This document shows, piece by piece, positions 41,734 through 50,358 of a DNA stretch of 64,000 bases. The notes below the pieces were generated by a model. The model saw only the letters and a list, made by a program, of their open reading frames with translations, was not told the DNA's origin and did no database searches. The DNA comes from Elusimicrobiota bacterium (GTDB lineage: Bacteria; Elusimicrobiota; Elusimicrobia; UBA1565): positions 248,001-312,000 of the forward strand of contig JACPXC010000007.1 of NCBI GenBank assembly GCA_016196755.1, in the 5' to 3' direction. Position 1 is the first letter of the stretch. Each line of letters opens with the position of its first letter. A program made the translations under genes and the position numbers.

Positions 41734-42773
41734 CAGTACACCCTGAGGTCCGGCTCTCGCCGGAGGAGCTCCTCGGCCAGCCGGAACTGACACCGCGCCC
41801 GGTCGAGGTTGTGGCCCGGGCGGCCCACGCGGAAGTAGCGGTCCCCGCGCAGGTGGTCGGTCAAGAACCTCAGCCCCAGTTCGTAGGCGATGACCCGCCC
41901 CGCCGCCGGCATCAGCGCGCGCTCCGCCTCGGAGGGTCCGCCGCCCGAGCCGTCGCGCCAGCCCTGAGCGACGGCCTCGAACACCTCCGGCCGCGCGGCC
42001 ACCTTTGACAGGTCCCTCTCGTCCTCCGCCGCGGGGCTGATTGTGGCGCGCACCAGGTCCCCGAAGTCGAAGAGAGCGGTGCCGGGCATGACGGTGTCGA
42101 GGTCGATGACGCAGAGGCCGCGGCCGGTGTCAGCGTCGAAGAGGACGTTGTTGAGCTTGGTGTCGTTGTGGACCGTCCGGCGCGGCAGTCCGGCCGAGGC
42201 CAGCAGGGCCGCCCAGCCCGCGTTGGCGCGCGCGAAGGCCAGCTCGGCGGCGGCCTCCTTGGAGCGGCCCGCGTCGTCCTCTCGCGCCGCGGCCTCCAGA
42301 GCCGCCAGGCGTGCCGGCGTGTCGTGGAAACCCGGCAGGGTCTCGCTCAGCGCGGGACCGGGCAGGTCGGAGAGCAGGTAGAGGAAGCCCGCGAAGACGC
42401 GCGCCGCCTCGTAGGCCTCGCGCGGCCGGCCGACCTCGTCGCGCGTGAGCGCGCCGTCTACGTAGCGGTAGGCCCGCCAGAGCTCGCCGGCCGCGTCGCG
42501 CCAGAATCCGCGGCCCGAGCGGGCGCGTAGGAGCCGCAGGACGCGGCGCTCGTCGGGACAGCGCGCCGCCAGATGCTCCGTGACCCGCTCGACGTTGGCC
42601 ATCAGCGCCTCGGGGTCCGGGAAGACGACCCGGTTCACGCGCTGGAAGACGACGGAGGGGCCGCCCTCGAACTCCGCGAGATAGGTGTCGTTGATGTGCC
42701 CGTGGCCCAATCGGCCCGCGCGCAAGAAGGTCCCCTTGAGCTCGAGATGACGGTCGGCCTCGCCTGGGATCAC
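41730..42773 (-). CDS. Aminoglycoside-phosphotransferase-fold kinase (NahK-like)
   Basis: A 347-residue small-molecule kinase. The catalytic loop HNDTKLNNVLFD lies near 198-209 and the metal-binding CVIDLDTVMPG near 217-227, as in N-acetylhexosamine 1-kinases (NahK) and choline-kinase-like enzymes. The N-terminal GHGHINDTYLAEF matches the nucleotide-binding start of the NahK group. A sugar or amino-sugar 1-phosphate product is plausible given the neighbouring MurC-like ligase. GTG at 42773 overlaps the ligase stop (GTGA). Confidence 0.85.
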   Translation of the reverse strand: MIPGEADRHLELKGTFLRAGRLGHGHINDTYLAEFEGGPSVVFQRVNRVVFPDPEALMANVERVTEHLAARCPDERRVLRLLRARSGRGFWRDAAGELWRAYRYVDGALTRDEVGRPREAYEAARVFAGFLYLLSDLPGPALSETLPGFHDTPARLAALEAAAREDDAGRSKEAAAELAFARANAGWAALLASAGLPRRTVHNDTKLNNVLFDADTGRGLCVIDLDTVMPGTALFDFGDLVRATISPAAEDERDLSKVAARPEVFEAVAQGWRDGSGGGPSEAERALMPAAGRVIAYELGLRFLTDHLRGDRYFRVGRPGHNLDRARCQFRLAEELLRREPDLRVYC

Positions 42774-44119
42774 CCCTTGGCCTCCAAGCGGCGCAGGAGC
42801 CCGCGCGCGTACCCGGGCAGCCCGGGGTCGCGGGCCCCCAAGACCAGCACCAGGTCTCCGGGGCGGGCCGCGGCGGCCGCCTCGTCGGCCGCGGTCTCGC
42901 GCGGACCCCAGCGTGCGCGGCGTCCGCGCGCCGCCACAGGTCCCGCGATGTCCTTGGCCCCGATGTCCTTGGCCGCCGTGCCGCCCGCGTAATAGATGTC
43001 GAGCACCCAGAGCAGGTCCTCCGGGCCCAGTGCGTCGGCGAAGGCCTCGACGAACTCGGCCCGCAAAAAGCGCGTCGGCGCGAAGCCGTGGGGCTGGAAC
43101 AGGACCAACACGCGCGCCGCCCGGGCCTTGGCCGCCGCCAGGACGGCGCGCACCTTGTCCGGGTTGTGGGCGTAGTCGTCGACCACCTCGATCCCGCCGG
43201 CCGCGCCGACCCGCTCGAAGCGCCGCGCCACGCCCGAAAAGGTTCGCAGCGCCGCAGCCGAGACCTCGAGCGGCACCCCGGCCTCCAGGCACACCGCGGC
43301 GGCGGCCAGGGCGTTCTCGGCGTTGTGGCGGCCGGGATGGGCCAGCCAGAAGCGCGTGCCGCGGAGCGTGAAGCCGCAGGAGCGTCCGTCGAAGGCCAGC
43401 TCGGTCCCGCGCAGGCTCCCCGCCAAGAAGCCGTAGCTCGTCGCGCGGACCAGGGGCGTCAAGAGCGGCTGGTCGGCGCAGACGACCGCCCTGCCGCAGC
43501 GCTCCGCGAACGCGGAGAAGAGCGCCAGGACCTCGGGCACTTCCTTGTGGTCCTTGCCGATGTTGAGCACCAAGCCGAAGCGCGGCGCGTATTTCGGCAG
43601 GGTCCCGTCGGACTCGTCGGCCTCGATGACAAGCGGCCCCTTCCCACGCCAGGCGTTGCCAAGCAGCCCTTTATCGGCGAGCCGGCGCACCGGCGCGCCG
43701 GTGATGAGCGCGGGGTCGCGCCCGGCATGGAGCATGACCTCGAAGACCATGGCCGCCACCGTCGACTTCCCGCTCGTGCCGGCCACGGCGACGCAGTCGC
43801 CGGCCGCCACCTCGCGGGCCAGGGCGTCGGCGCGATGGACGACGGGCACGCCCAGCGCCTTGGCGCGCATGAGGTCGGGGTTGTCGGCCTCGATGGCGGT
43901 CGAGACCACGCACTCCGCGGAGCTAAAGCCCAGGCCCGAGCCGTCCTGCGGGAACACCGCCACGCCGAGCTTCTTTAAGCCCTCGAGCGTCTCGCCGGTC
44001 TCGCCGCGGTCGAGCAGGCGGTCGGAGCCGGTGACGGCCGCGCCGCCCATGACGGCGTGCTGGGCCAAAGCGCTCATGCCCGCGCCGCAGACCCCGACGA
44101 AGTGTCTAGCGCCGGCCAC
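42770..44119 (-). CDS. MurC/Mpl-like Mur ligase with variant P-loop
   Basis: A 449-residue Mur-ligase-family protein. The N-terminal Rossmann part has HFVGVCGAGMSALAQ (6-20); the ATP-binding loop reads AGTSGKST (near 113-120), where MurC normally has GTHGKTT. The central domain has EADESDG and HN at the usual places, and the third domain has VVDDYAHNPDKV. It joins an amino acid or peptide to a UDP-MurNAc-type substrate or an analogue. It is stand-alone, not in a mur cluster, and lies between a reductase and a sugar kinase. Start GTG, no clear ribosome-binding site. The physiological substrate is doubtful. Confidence 0.8.
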   Translation of the reverse strand: MAGARHFVGVCGAGMSALAQHAVMGGAAVTGSDRLLDRGETGETLEGLKKLGVAVFPQDGSGLGFSSAECVVSTAIEADNPDLMRAKALGVPVVHRADALAREVAAGDCVAVAGTSGKSTVAAMVFEVMLHAGRDPALITGAPVRRLADKGLLGNAWRGKGPLVIEADESDGTLPKYAPRFGLVLNIGKDHKEVPEVLALFSAFAERCGRAVVCADQPLLTPLVRATSYGFLAGSLRGTELAFDGRSCGFTLRGTRFWLAHPGRHNAENALAAAAVCLEAGVPLEVSAAALRTFSGVARRFERVGAAGGIEVVDDYAHNPDKVRAVLAAAKARAARVLVLFQPHGFAPTRFLRAEFVEAFADALGPEDLLWVLDIYYAGGTAAKDIGAKDIAGPVAARGRRARWGPRETAADEAAAAARPGDLVLVLGARDPGLPGYARGLLRRLEAKG

Positions 44120-44185
44120 GCAGACCTTCCATGGAACGGTGCATTCGCGTGTTCTCGGCCGCGGCTTTGACGGCGGCGCGGCCTC

Positions 44186-45313
44186 TCATGCTCCGCCCAG
44201 GTCCAGCCGCGGGACGCGCGCGAAGAGCACGCGCCACGACAGCCGCTCGATGTCGCGGAAATCCCAGCCGGCCGCGTAGCCCTTCATGAGGGCGTAGCGG
44301 ACATGCGGGCGGTTGAGCCGGCGCCACCCGCTCTCCATATCCCGATAGAAGGCCGCCGCGCTCAAGGCGCACCTCTCAAGGTCGTCTTGGATCGGCGCCA
44401 TCGCCTCGCGGAACGCCTCGAGGGCGGACCGCTCCCCCGCCAGGCCGCATCGGACCGCCGCGGCGGCGGCTTGGCCGCTCTTGATGGCGTTGCAGATCCC
44501 CTCCCCGAGCAAGGGATCGACGAGCCCCGCCGCGTCGCCGACCAGAAAGATCCGCTCGGCGTTCGGTGCGTAGGCCGTGCCGCCCAGGCTGATCGGGGCC
44601 CCGATGATGCGCCCGCAGTCCGCGACTCCGAGCTTGGCGCGGGTATAGGCCTCGAGCTCGCGCCGGCCGAAGCGCCGCCCTGGACCGCTCCAACCCACGC
44701 CGACGTTGAGATGGTCGCCCTTGGGGAAGACCCAGCCGTAGCCGTCCGGGACCACGCCGAAGTCGCATTCCATCTGCGGGTCCTTCCTGCCGCCGAGCGG
44801 CACGCAGGCCTCGATGGCGAAGCCCCCCTCGCCCTGCGGGAAGTCGCGGCTCAGGCGGCGGATCCGGCTGTTGGCGCCGTCGGCCCCGATGAGGTAGCGC
44901 CCCGTGACGCTCCCCTGCTCGGTGGACAGCGAGACGCCGTCGGGCCCGGCGCGCAGCGACTCGATGCGCTTGACGACCCGGAACGCCGCGCCCGCCTCGC
45001 GCGTGCGCTCGAAGCAGTAGTGGTCGAACTCCGAACGGACGGTCATCACGCAGACGGGATGCCGTGCACGGAATACTTCCACCTCACCGAGCTCCTTGCT
45101 CATGACCATCTGGCGACAGACGGCGCGGATGACCGGGGCGACCGAGTAGCGCAGGGCCTTGAGCGCCCTGACCGTCACCCCTCCGGCGCAGGCCTTCTGA
45201 CGCGGGAATTCGAAGCGGTCGAGCAGGAGGACCGAGCGGCCGGCCTTGGCCAGGTCATAGGCCGCCGCGCAGCCCGCGGGGCCCGCGCCGACGACGATGG
45301 CGTCGTATTCCAT
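44186..45313 (-). CDS. Geranylgeranyl-reductase-family FAD oxidoreductase
   Basis: A 375-residue flavoprotein. The N-terminal FAD motif is VVGAGPAGCAAAYDLA (about 6-21), with PRQKACAGG (near 39-47), the PxxKxCxG signature of geranylgeranyl reductases, and the second FAD motif GDAAGLVDPLLGEGI near 268-282. It would saturate isoprenoid chains (lipid, quinone or polyprenyl carriers). The ATG at 45313 is favoured by an extended -10 8 nt upstream. Downstream genes are a Mur-like ligase and a NahK-like kinase, suggesting a glycolipid or envelope pathway; that link is inference. Confidence 0.88.
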   Translation of the reverse strand: MEYDAIVVGAGPAGCAAAYDLAKAGRSVLLLDRFEFPRQKACAGGVTVRALKALRYSVAPVIRAVCRQMVMSKELGEVEVFRARHPVCVMTVRSEFDHYCFERTREAGAAFRVVKRIESLRAGPDGVSLSTEQGSVTGRYLIGADGANSRIRRLSRDFPQGEGGFAIEACVPLGGRKDPQMECDFGVVPDGYGWVFPKGDHLNVGVGWSGPGRRFGRRELEAYTRAKLGVADCGRIIGAPISLGGTAYAPNAERIFLVGDAAGLVDPLLGEGICNAIKSGQAAAAAVRCGLAGERSALEAFREAMAPIQDDLERCALSAAAFYRDMESGWRRLNRPHVRYALMKGYAAGWDFRDIERLSWRVLFARVPRLDLGGA

Positions 45314-45321
45314 CCGAACCC

Positions 45322-45350
45322 AGCATAGCAAGACCCTGCTTGAGCGTCCA
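45322..45350 (-). promoter_or_regulatory. Promoter of reductase operon, leaderless spacing
   Basis: TGGACG (-35), a 17-nt spacer and an extended -10 TGCTATGCT on the minus strand, ending 8 nt before the ATG at 45313. Confidence 0.55.
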
Positions 45351-45373
45351 CAAATTCATAAAATCCGAGCCTA

Positions 45374-47074
45374 GTGAAGTTCTCTGCAGCCCCGTTCATA
45401 CTCCTCCTGCTCTGCGCCGCCGCGTCCCGCGCCGCCGACCCCCACGCCGGGCTATTTGCCAAGGACCCCTACCCCAGCGCCAACCAGTGCAAGAAGTGCC
45501 ACGAGGCCATATATAAGGAATGGTCCTCCTCGAACCACGCCTACGCGGCGATCTCACCGGTCTTCCATAAGTTCGAACAGCGCATAAACGACCTCTCGCA
45601 GGGCACGGTGGGGACGTTCTGCGTGCGCTGCCACATCCCCGCGGGGACGGCCCTGGGCGAGACTCGCGAACAGCCGCTGTGGAAGCGCGCCCGCGTCTCG
45701 CGCGAGGGCGTCACCTGCGTGGCCTGCCACCGCGTCAAGGAAGAGTACGGCCGGGTCAACGGCGAGCGCCGCATCGAGCCGGGAAGCATCCACGAGGCGG
45801 TCTACGGCAACTCCGACGGCGCGGAGCTCCTGCGCGTGCTGTCCGAGAAAGACGGCTGGCGCGTGAAGACCGCGCCCGAGGGCCCGGGGATGCCGATCCA
45901 CGCCGGCTCTGTCCGCTTCGAGACGCTGTCTAAGTCCCAGTTCTGCGTCTCCTGCCATCAGGTGGCCGTCCATCCCGGCATCAAGCTCGAGGTGGTCTGG
46001 GAGCAGTACCGCGCCTCGCCGGCGGCCAAGGCGGGAGTCTCCTGTCAGGATTGCCACATGGGCAAGGAGCCGGGGAAGGCCGCCGGCTACGACCTCCAGC
46101 CTCCCGCCGTCGTCGACGGCAGGCCCACCGCCGAGCGCGCCCACCACGACCACTCGTTCTTCGGTCCGGGCTACCCGGTGGCCCACCCCGGGATCTTCCC
46201 GCACTCCGGCTCGGAGACCTCCATCGAGGACTGGCTGAGTTTCGACTGGCGCGCCGGCTGGGGCACGGAGGAGTTCGAGGACAAGCTCGAGGCCGGCGGC
46301 CCAGCGCCCGCCTTCCCGCCGGCCTGGGCCGAGCGCATCGACCGCGAGGAGGCCCGCTCCACCGTCGAGCGCAACCTGAGCCTGCTCAACGCGAAGAAGG
46401 CCTCGCGCGCCAAGGTCATGGAGAACGGCAGCCATCTGAGCGGCCCGTTCTTCTTCTTCCCCCCCAAGGCCGGCCAGCCCCTGCGCTTCCATTACAAGGT
46501 CGAGAACCTCAACCCCGGCCACAACCTGCCGTCGGGCTCGCTGGGCGCCCAGCCGGAGATCTGGCTCAACGTGGCCCTGACCGACCCCGACGGGACGACC
46601 GTCTGGGAGTCGGGCTACGTCGACTCGCGCGGCGACATGGCCGACCTGCATTCGCTCGACGTCGCCGCCGGCAAGGTGCCGCACGACTCGCAGCTCTTCA
46701 ACCTGCAGACGAAGTTCCTCACCACCAACGTCAAGGGTACCGACCGCGAGATGTACCTGCCGATCAACTTCGACGTCGACCAGCTGCCGTTCATACGGCC
46801 GGCGGGCCAGCCGGTGACGGTGCTCAACCATCCGCCCGGCATCCGCATGGAAGGCCGGAGCATCCCTCCGCTGGGCTCGCGGAAAGCCGATTACGTGGTC
46901 CCGAAGAGACTCCTTAAAAAGCCCGGCCGCTACCGCCTCTCCGCCCGCCTGCGCAGCCGGGCCGAGCCGATCTACTTCATGGCCTTCATAGGCGCGACGC
47001 AGGAGACCATCCAGGGGATGAACGAGTGGATGCTCGACATCCACCCCTACGCGGTGGAGTTCGATGTACGCTAG
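45374..47074 (+). CDS. Pentahaem cytochrome c (cytochrome c554-like) with beta C-terminus
   Basis: A 566-residue exported protein with a signal peptide (1-20) and five CXXCH motifs (CKKCH, CVRCH, CVACH, CVSCH, CQDCH) within the first 225 residues, arranged as in cytochrome c554/NrfA-like folds with extra His. Residues 330-566 lack haems and look like a beta-sandwich domain that ends with DIHPYAVEFDVR. The start is GTG; TAAAAT lies 9 nt before it. It overlaps the barrel gene by 11 bp. It may be a multihaem electron carrier or an oxidoreductase exposed through the barrel. Confidence 0.85.
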   Translation: MKFSAAPFILLLLCAAASRAADPHAGLFAKDPYPSANQCKKCHEAIYKEWSSSNHAYAAISPVFHKFEQRINDLSQGTVGTFCVRCHIPAGTALGETREQPLWKRARVSREGVTCVACHRVKEEYGRVNGERRIEPGSIHEAVYGNSDGAELLRVLSEKDGWRVKTAPEGPGMPIHAGSVRFETLSKSQFCVSCHQVAVHPGIKLEVVWEQYRASPAAKAGVSCQDCHMGKEPGKAAGYDLQPPAVVDGRPTAERAHHDHSFFGPGYPVAHPGIFPHSGSETSIEDWLSFDWRAGWGTEEFEDKLEAGGPAPAFPPAWAERIDREEARSTVERNLSLLNAKKASRAKVMENGSHLSGPFFFFPPKAGQPLRFHYKVENLNPGHNLPSGSLGAQPEIWLNVALTDPDGTTVWESGYVDSRGDMADLHSLDVAAGKVPHDSQLFNLQTKFLTTNVKGTDREMYLPINFDVDQLPFIRPAGQPVTVLNHPPGIRMEGRSIPPLGSRKADYVVPKRLLKKPGRYRLSARLRSRAEPIYFMAFIGATQETIQGMNEWMLDIHPYAVEFDVR

Positions 47075-48467
47075 CGCCTTGGCCGCGGCCGTAGCCTTCA
47101 GCACCCAGGTCTTCGCGCCCGACCCGGCGCCCTCCGACAAGCCCTACGACGCCGCGGGCCAGCTCGAGATCTACGGCGGCAAGCGGGCCGTCCCCACGCC
47201 CCGCCCCCTGCTCGAGCTGGGCCGAGAGCTCTACCGCGAGGGGCCGTTGCGCCCGAGCCGGACCTGGCTCGGCCGGAAGAACCCGGTGTCCCCCCAGCTC
47301 ACGGCCTACGGCGACCTGCGCCTGGCCGCGGCGCGCAACGACGTCGGCCCCGCCGAGGGCGGGGTCCTCGCCGCGCGCATGAACCTCGACGTCGACCTCA
47401 AGCTGACCGCCTCCGAGCGGGTGCATGCCTTCCTGCGCCCGCTCGAGAAAGACGGCCTGGCCACACGCTTCGACTTCGGCCCCGGCCAAGACCGCGGCAT
47501 CGTCCGCGGCGACCCCGTCCCCCAGGCGCTGTTCTTCGAGGGCGACCTGGCCCGGCTCTGGGAAGGCGTCTCGGGCAAGAACAACGGCCGCGACCTGCCG
47601 TTCTCGGCCGGGCTCATGCCGCTCATCTTCCAGAACGGCATCTGGGTGGAGGACGCCTTCACCGGGGCGGCCCTGGCGCTGCCGGCCTTGAACTCCCCCG
47701 CCCTGGACATCTCCAACGCCGACCTGACGTTCTTCGCGGGCTTTGACAAGGTGACGACGGGCGCGGTGCCCGACGACGCCAACGCCGACGTCTACGGGGC
47801 GGCCGCCTTCGTCGAGGCCGGCTCGGGCTATTGGGAGTTCGGCTACGGCTTCACCGACGCCCAAGGCCGCTTCGCGGACAACGACGTGCATTCCGCCGCG
47901 GCCTCGTTCACGCGGCGCTACTGGGGAAAGGTCTCCAACTCCCTGCGCGTGCTGGGCAACTGGGGCCAGGAGCGGCGGCTGACCGAGGCTCGGCGCAGCG
48001 CCGACGGGGCCCTGCTCCTGCTCGAGAACTCCTGGGTCTCCGCCAACCCCACGAGCTTCGTCCCCTACCTCAACCTCTTCGCCGGCTTCGAACGTCCCCA
48101 GTCCCTGGCCCGGGACGCCGGAGCCGGGGGCGTCCTCAAGAACACCGGCATCCTCTTCGAGGCCGACGGCCTGACGGGCTTTCCCACCATGGACGCCAGC
48201 GGACACGACAGCTGGGGCGGGGCGCTGGGCCTCGAGTACCTCTTCGCCCTGGACCGCCAAGTCGTCGTCGAGGCGGCCGAATTGCGCGTGCAGGGCGGGG
48301 CGCTGGTCCCGGGGCGACCGGCGAAGGGCCATCAGCGCGGCTTAGGGATCCGCGTCCAGCAGCCGCTGAGCCGGGCCTGGATCCTGCGCGCCGACGCCAT
48401 GGCCGCGCGGCGCGAGCACGACCGCGCCGTCTCGGGTGCTAGAATAGAGCTGCGCAGGAAGTTCTGA
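47064..48467 (+). CDS. Outer-membrane beta-barrel partner of cytochrome
   Basis: A 467-residue protein with a short signal peptide (1-18) followed by alternating-strand sequence throughout, for example LTAYGDLRLAAARND, LARLWEG and GLGIRVQQPLSRAWILRADAMAARR, ending with ARIELRRKF (terminal Phe). These are features of an outer-membrane barrel. It overlaps the cytochrome gene upstream and shares the TGATG stop/start with the reductase downstream, so the three are co-translated. Barrel plus multihaem cytochrome resembles a porin-cytochrome conduit, though the cytochrome has fewer haems than known conduits. Confidence 0.75.
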   Translation: MYASALAAAVAFSTQVFAPDPAPSDKPYDAAGQLEIYGGKRAVPTPRPLLELGRELYREGPLRPSRTWLGRKNPVSPQLTAYGDLRLAAARNDVGPAEGGVLAARMNLDVDLKLTASERVHAFLRPLEKDGLATRFDFGPGQDRGIVRGDPVPQALFFEGDLARLWEGVSGKNNGRDLPFSAGLMPLIFQNGIWVEDAFTGAALALPALNSPALDISNADLTFFAGFDKVTTGAVPDDANADVYGAAAFVEAGSGYWEFGYGFTDAQGRFADNDVHSAAASFTRRYWGKVSNSLRVLGNWGQERRLTEARRSADGALLLLENSWVSANPTSFVPYLNLFAGFERPQSLARDAGAGGVLKNTGILFEADGLTGFPTMDASGHDSWGGALGLEYLFALDRQVVVEAAELRVQGGALVPGRPAKGHQRGLGIRVQQPLSRAWILRADAMAARREHDRAVSGARIELRRKF

Positions 48468-49726
48468 TGCCTCTATCCACCCTCATCGCCGTCCTCGCGG
48501 GCGCCGTCCTGACCGGCGCCGCCGTCTATATCCTCATCATCATCGCCGCGGCCTGGCGCCGCGAGAGCGCCGCGGCCGAGTCCGCCGCGCTCGAGCACCG
48601 CCTCCTGCGCGAGCGCATCGAGGCCGCCGCCCAGCGCAGCCGGGTGGAGCGCGAGGCCGACGAGCTGTCCTGGAACGGCCTGCGCAAGTTCAGCCTGGCG
48701 CGGAAGGTGACGGAGGCCGAGGGCATCGCCTCGTTCTACCTGGTAGCCCACGACGGGCGGCCCCTGCCGCCCTTCAAGCCCGGGCAGTACCTGACGTTCT
48801 CACTACGCCTGCCCGGCTCCGACAAGCCGCTGGTGCGCTGTTACTCGCTCTCCGAGGCCCCCGAGTCACGCGACCACTACCGCGTGACCATCAAGAAGGT
48901 GCCGCCGGGCCCCGGCCATGAGCAAGGCGGACGCGCCTCCACCTTCTTCCACGACGTCCTCAAGGTGGGCGACATCGTCGACGTGAAGGCCCCGAGCGGG
49001 AAGTTCCACCTCGACGCCGAGCGCTCCGGCCCGGTCGTCCTCATCGGCTCCGGCGTGGGCCTGACGCCGGTGCTCAGCATGCTCAACTCCATCGCCTCCG
49101 CCAAGTCGGGCCGCGAGACCTGGTTCTTCTACGGCGTGCCCGACGGCCGCCACCATGCGATGAAGGACCACCTCAAGGCCCTGGCCAAGGACAACCCCAA
49201 CGTCCGCCTGCATGTCAGCTACAGCAAGCCCGGCCCCGGCGACGTCGCCGACTCCGACTTCCACCACAGCGGCCGCTTCTCGGTGGACGTGCTCAAGCGC
49301 CTGCTGCCCTCGAGCAACTACGACTATTACCTCTGCGGCCCGTCGGTGATGATGGACGAGACCGTGGCCGGGCTCAAGGCCTGGGGCGTGCCGGAGTCCT
49401 CCATCCACTTCGAGTCCTTCGGCTCGGGGACGGCGAAGGCCCTGGCCCCCGCCTCCGACGCCGACTCCGGCCAACTCGAGGTCACCTTCGCGCGCTCCAA
49501 GCGCTGCGCGTCCTGGACCCCGGCGTCGGGGTCTCTGCTCGACCTGGCCGAGGCCGCGGGCATCACGATCCCGTCGGGCTGCCGCACCGGCAACTGCGGC
49601 ACCTGCATCACGGCGGTGCAGTCCGGGATGTTCGACTACCTGGTCCAGCCCGGCTCGCCGCCCGAGAAGGGCTCCTGCCTGGCCTGCGTGACGCGGCCTA
49701 AGAGCGCGCTTACGCTCGACGCCTAG
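48467..49726 (+). CDS. Membrane-anchored flavin reductase with C-terminal 2Fe-2S
   Basis: A 419-residue protein with an N-terminal TM (about 5-28), a coiled stretch (30-65), an FAD-binding domain with RCYSLSEAP (near 126-134), an NAD(P)-binding domain with GSGVGLTPVLSML (near 193-205), and a plant-type ferredoxin at the end (CRTGNCGTC near 371-379, last Cys in GSCLAC). The domain order is flavin then ferredoxin, as in Hcr-like reductases and opposite to NqrF. It would take electrons from NAD(P)H. Being co-translated with a cytochrome and a barrel, it may feed or drain that conduit. Confidence 0.88.
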   Translation: MPLSTLIAVLAGAVLTGAAVYILIIIAAAWRRESAAAESAALEHRLLRERIEAAAQRSRVEREADELSWNGLRKFSLARKVTEAEGIASFYLVAHDGRPLPPFKPGQYLTFSLRLPGSDKPLVRCYSLSEAPESRDHYRVTIKKVPPGPGHEQGGRASTFFHDVLKVGDIVDVKAPSGKFHLDAERSGPVVLIGSGVGLTPVLSMLNSIASAKSGRETWFFYGVPDGRHHAMKDHLKALAKDNPNVRLHVSYSKPGPGDVADSDFHHSGRFSVDVLKRLLPSSNYDYYLCGPSVMMDETVAGLKAWGVPESSIHFESFGSGTAKALAPASDADSGQLEVTFARSKRCASWTPASGSLLDLAEAAGITIPSGCRTGNCGTCITAVQSGMFDYLVQPGSPPEKGSCLACVTRPKSALTLDA

Positions 49727-49744
49727 ATTAATTTATGCACAGAA

Positions 49745-49760
49745 CTGTCCACGTGGACAG
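49745..49760. repeat. 16-bp perfect palindrome between convergent genes
   Basis: CTGTCCACGTGGACAG, perfect and loopless, in the 56-bp gap between the reductase stop and the toxin stop. No U-tract follows on either strand, so it is a weak terminator at best. Confidence 0.4.
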
Positions 49761-49782
49761 CGAGATTGCGTTTCAATCATTT

Positions 49783-50076
49783 CTAGGCGGCCCGATCCTG
49801 CCATCGCTGCGGACTGCGGCTCAAGTGCATGATGGCGATAACGAGAATGGCATCCCCTGTGTGCTGATATAGCACGCCATACGGAAACCGGTTGACGATG
49901 CAACGCCTTGTCCGGGCGGAGAATTCCGGCCACGCGTCCGGAAAGGCCGAGATTCTTCCGAAGGCGGCCTTGACCTCGGCGGCGAACTCAAATCCCAGGC
50001 CTGGACCCTGCGCGTTATAGTACGCGACCGCTTCGCGGAGCTCATCCTCCGCGACTGAGAGGATGACGATGCTCAC
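49783..50076 (-). CDS. ParE/RelE-family toxin
   Basis: A 97-residue plasmid-stabilisation-type toxin with the ParE/RelE fold: an N-terminal helix region AEDELREAVAYYNAQGPGLG, ISAFPDAWPEFS, then the strands CIVNRFPYGVLYQHTGDAILVIAIMH with a conserved Arg-rich end. The GTG at 50076 lies 3 bp after the antitoxin stop, so the genes are co-transcribed. It would poison gyrase or translation unless bound by the antitoxin. Base composition is somewhat lower in GC than neighbours, in keeping with mobility. Confidence 0.88.
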   Translation of the reverse strand: MSIVILSVAEDELREAVAYYNAQGPGLGFEFAAEVKAAFGRISAFPDAWPEFSARTRRCIVNRFPYGVLYQHTGDAILVIAIMHLSRSPQRWQDRAA

Positions 50077-50079
50077 AGG

Positions 50080-50304
50080 TTACTGCTTGCTGATGCGGAC
50101 CAGGGCCTCATCGGCGGCAGAGGCGCGCAGCTTCCCCGCCTGATAGGCATCGATTCGGCTCTCGGCTTCCTTGGCCCATGCCGTATCGTTGGCCTCGGTT
50201 CCCGTCGTCTCGAAGCTCCTAAACAATGCCTCGATCAGCTCCGCGCGCTGTATGGCGTCGAGTTTCAGAGCCTCTTTCAGGATAGCGTTTGCTTCGGTGG
50301 TCAT
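50080..50304 (-). CDS. Addiction-module antitoxin
   Basis: A 74-residue antitoxin of the addiction-module-component family (TIGR02574-like). The N-terminal DAIQRAELIEALFRSF helix and the DTAWAKEAESRIDAYQAGK segment are characteristic, and the C-terminal tail neutralises the toxin. It precedes the ParE-like toxin, the usual order, and the pair is flanked by respiratory genes on both sides. TATGGG lies 6 nt before the ATG at 50304. Confidence 0.88.
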   Translation of the reverse strand: MTTEANAILKEALKLDAIQRAELIEALFRSFETTGTEANDTAWAKEAESRIDAYQAGKLRASAADEALVRISKQ

Positions 50305-50358
50305 GGGCTACCCATAGTCTAGCAGGGCCCCGAAGGTCTCGCCACCCCGAATGGACTC

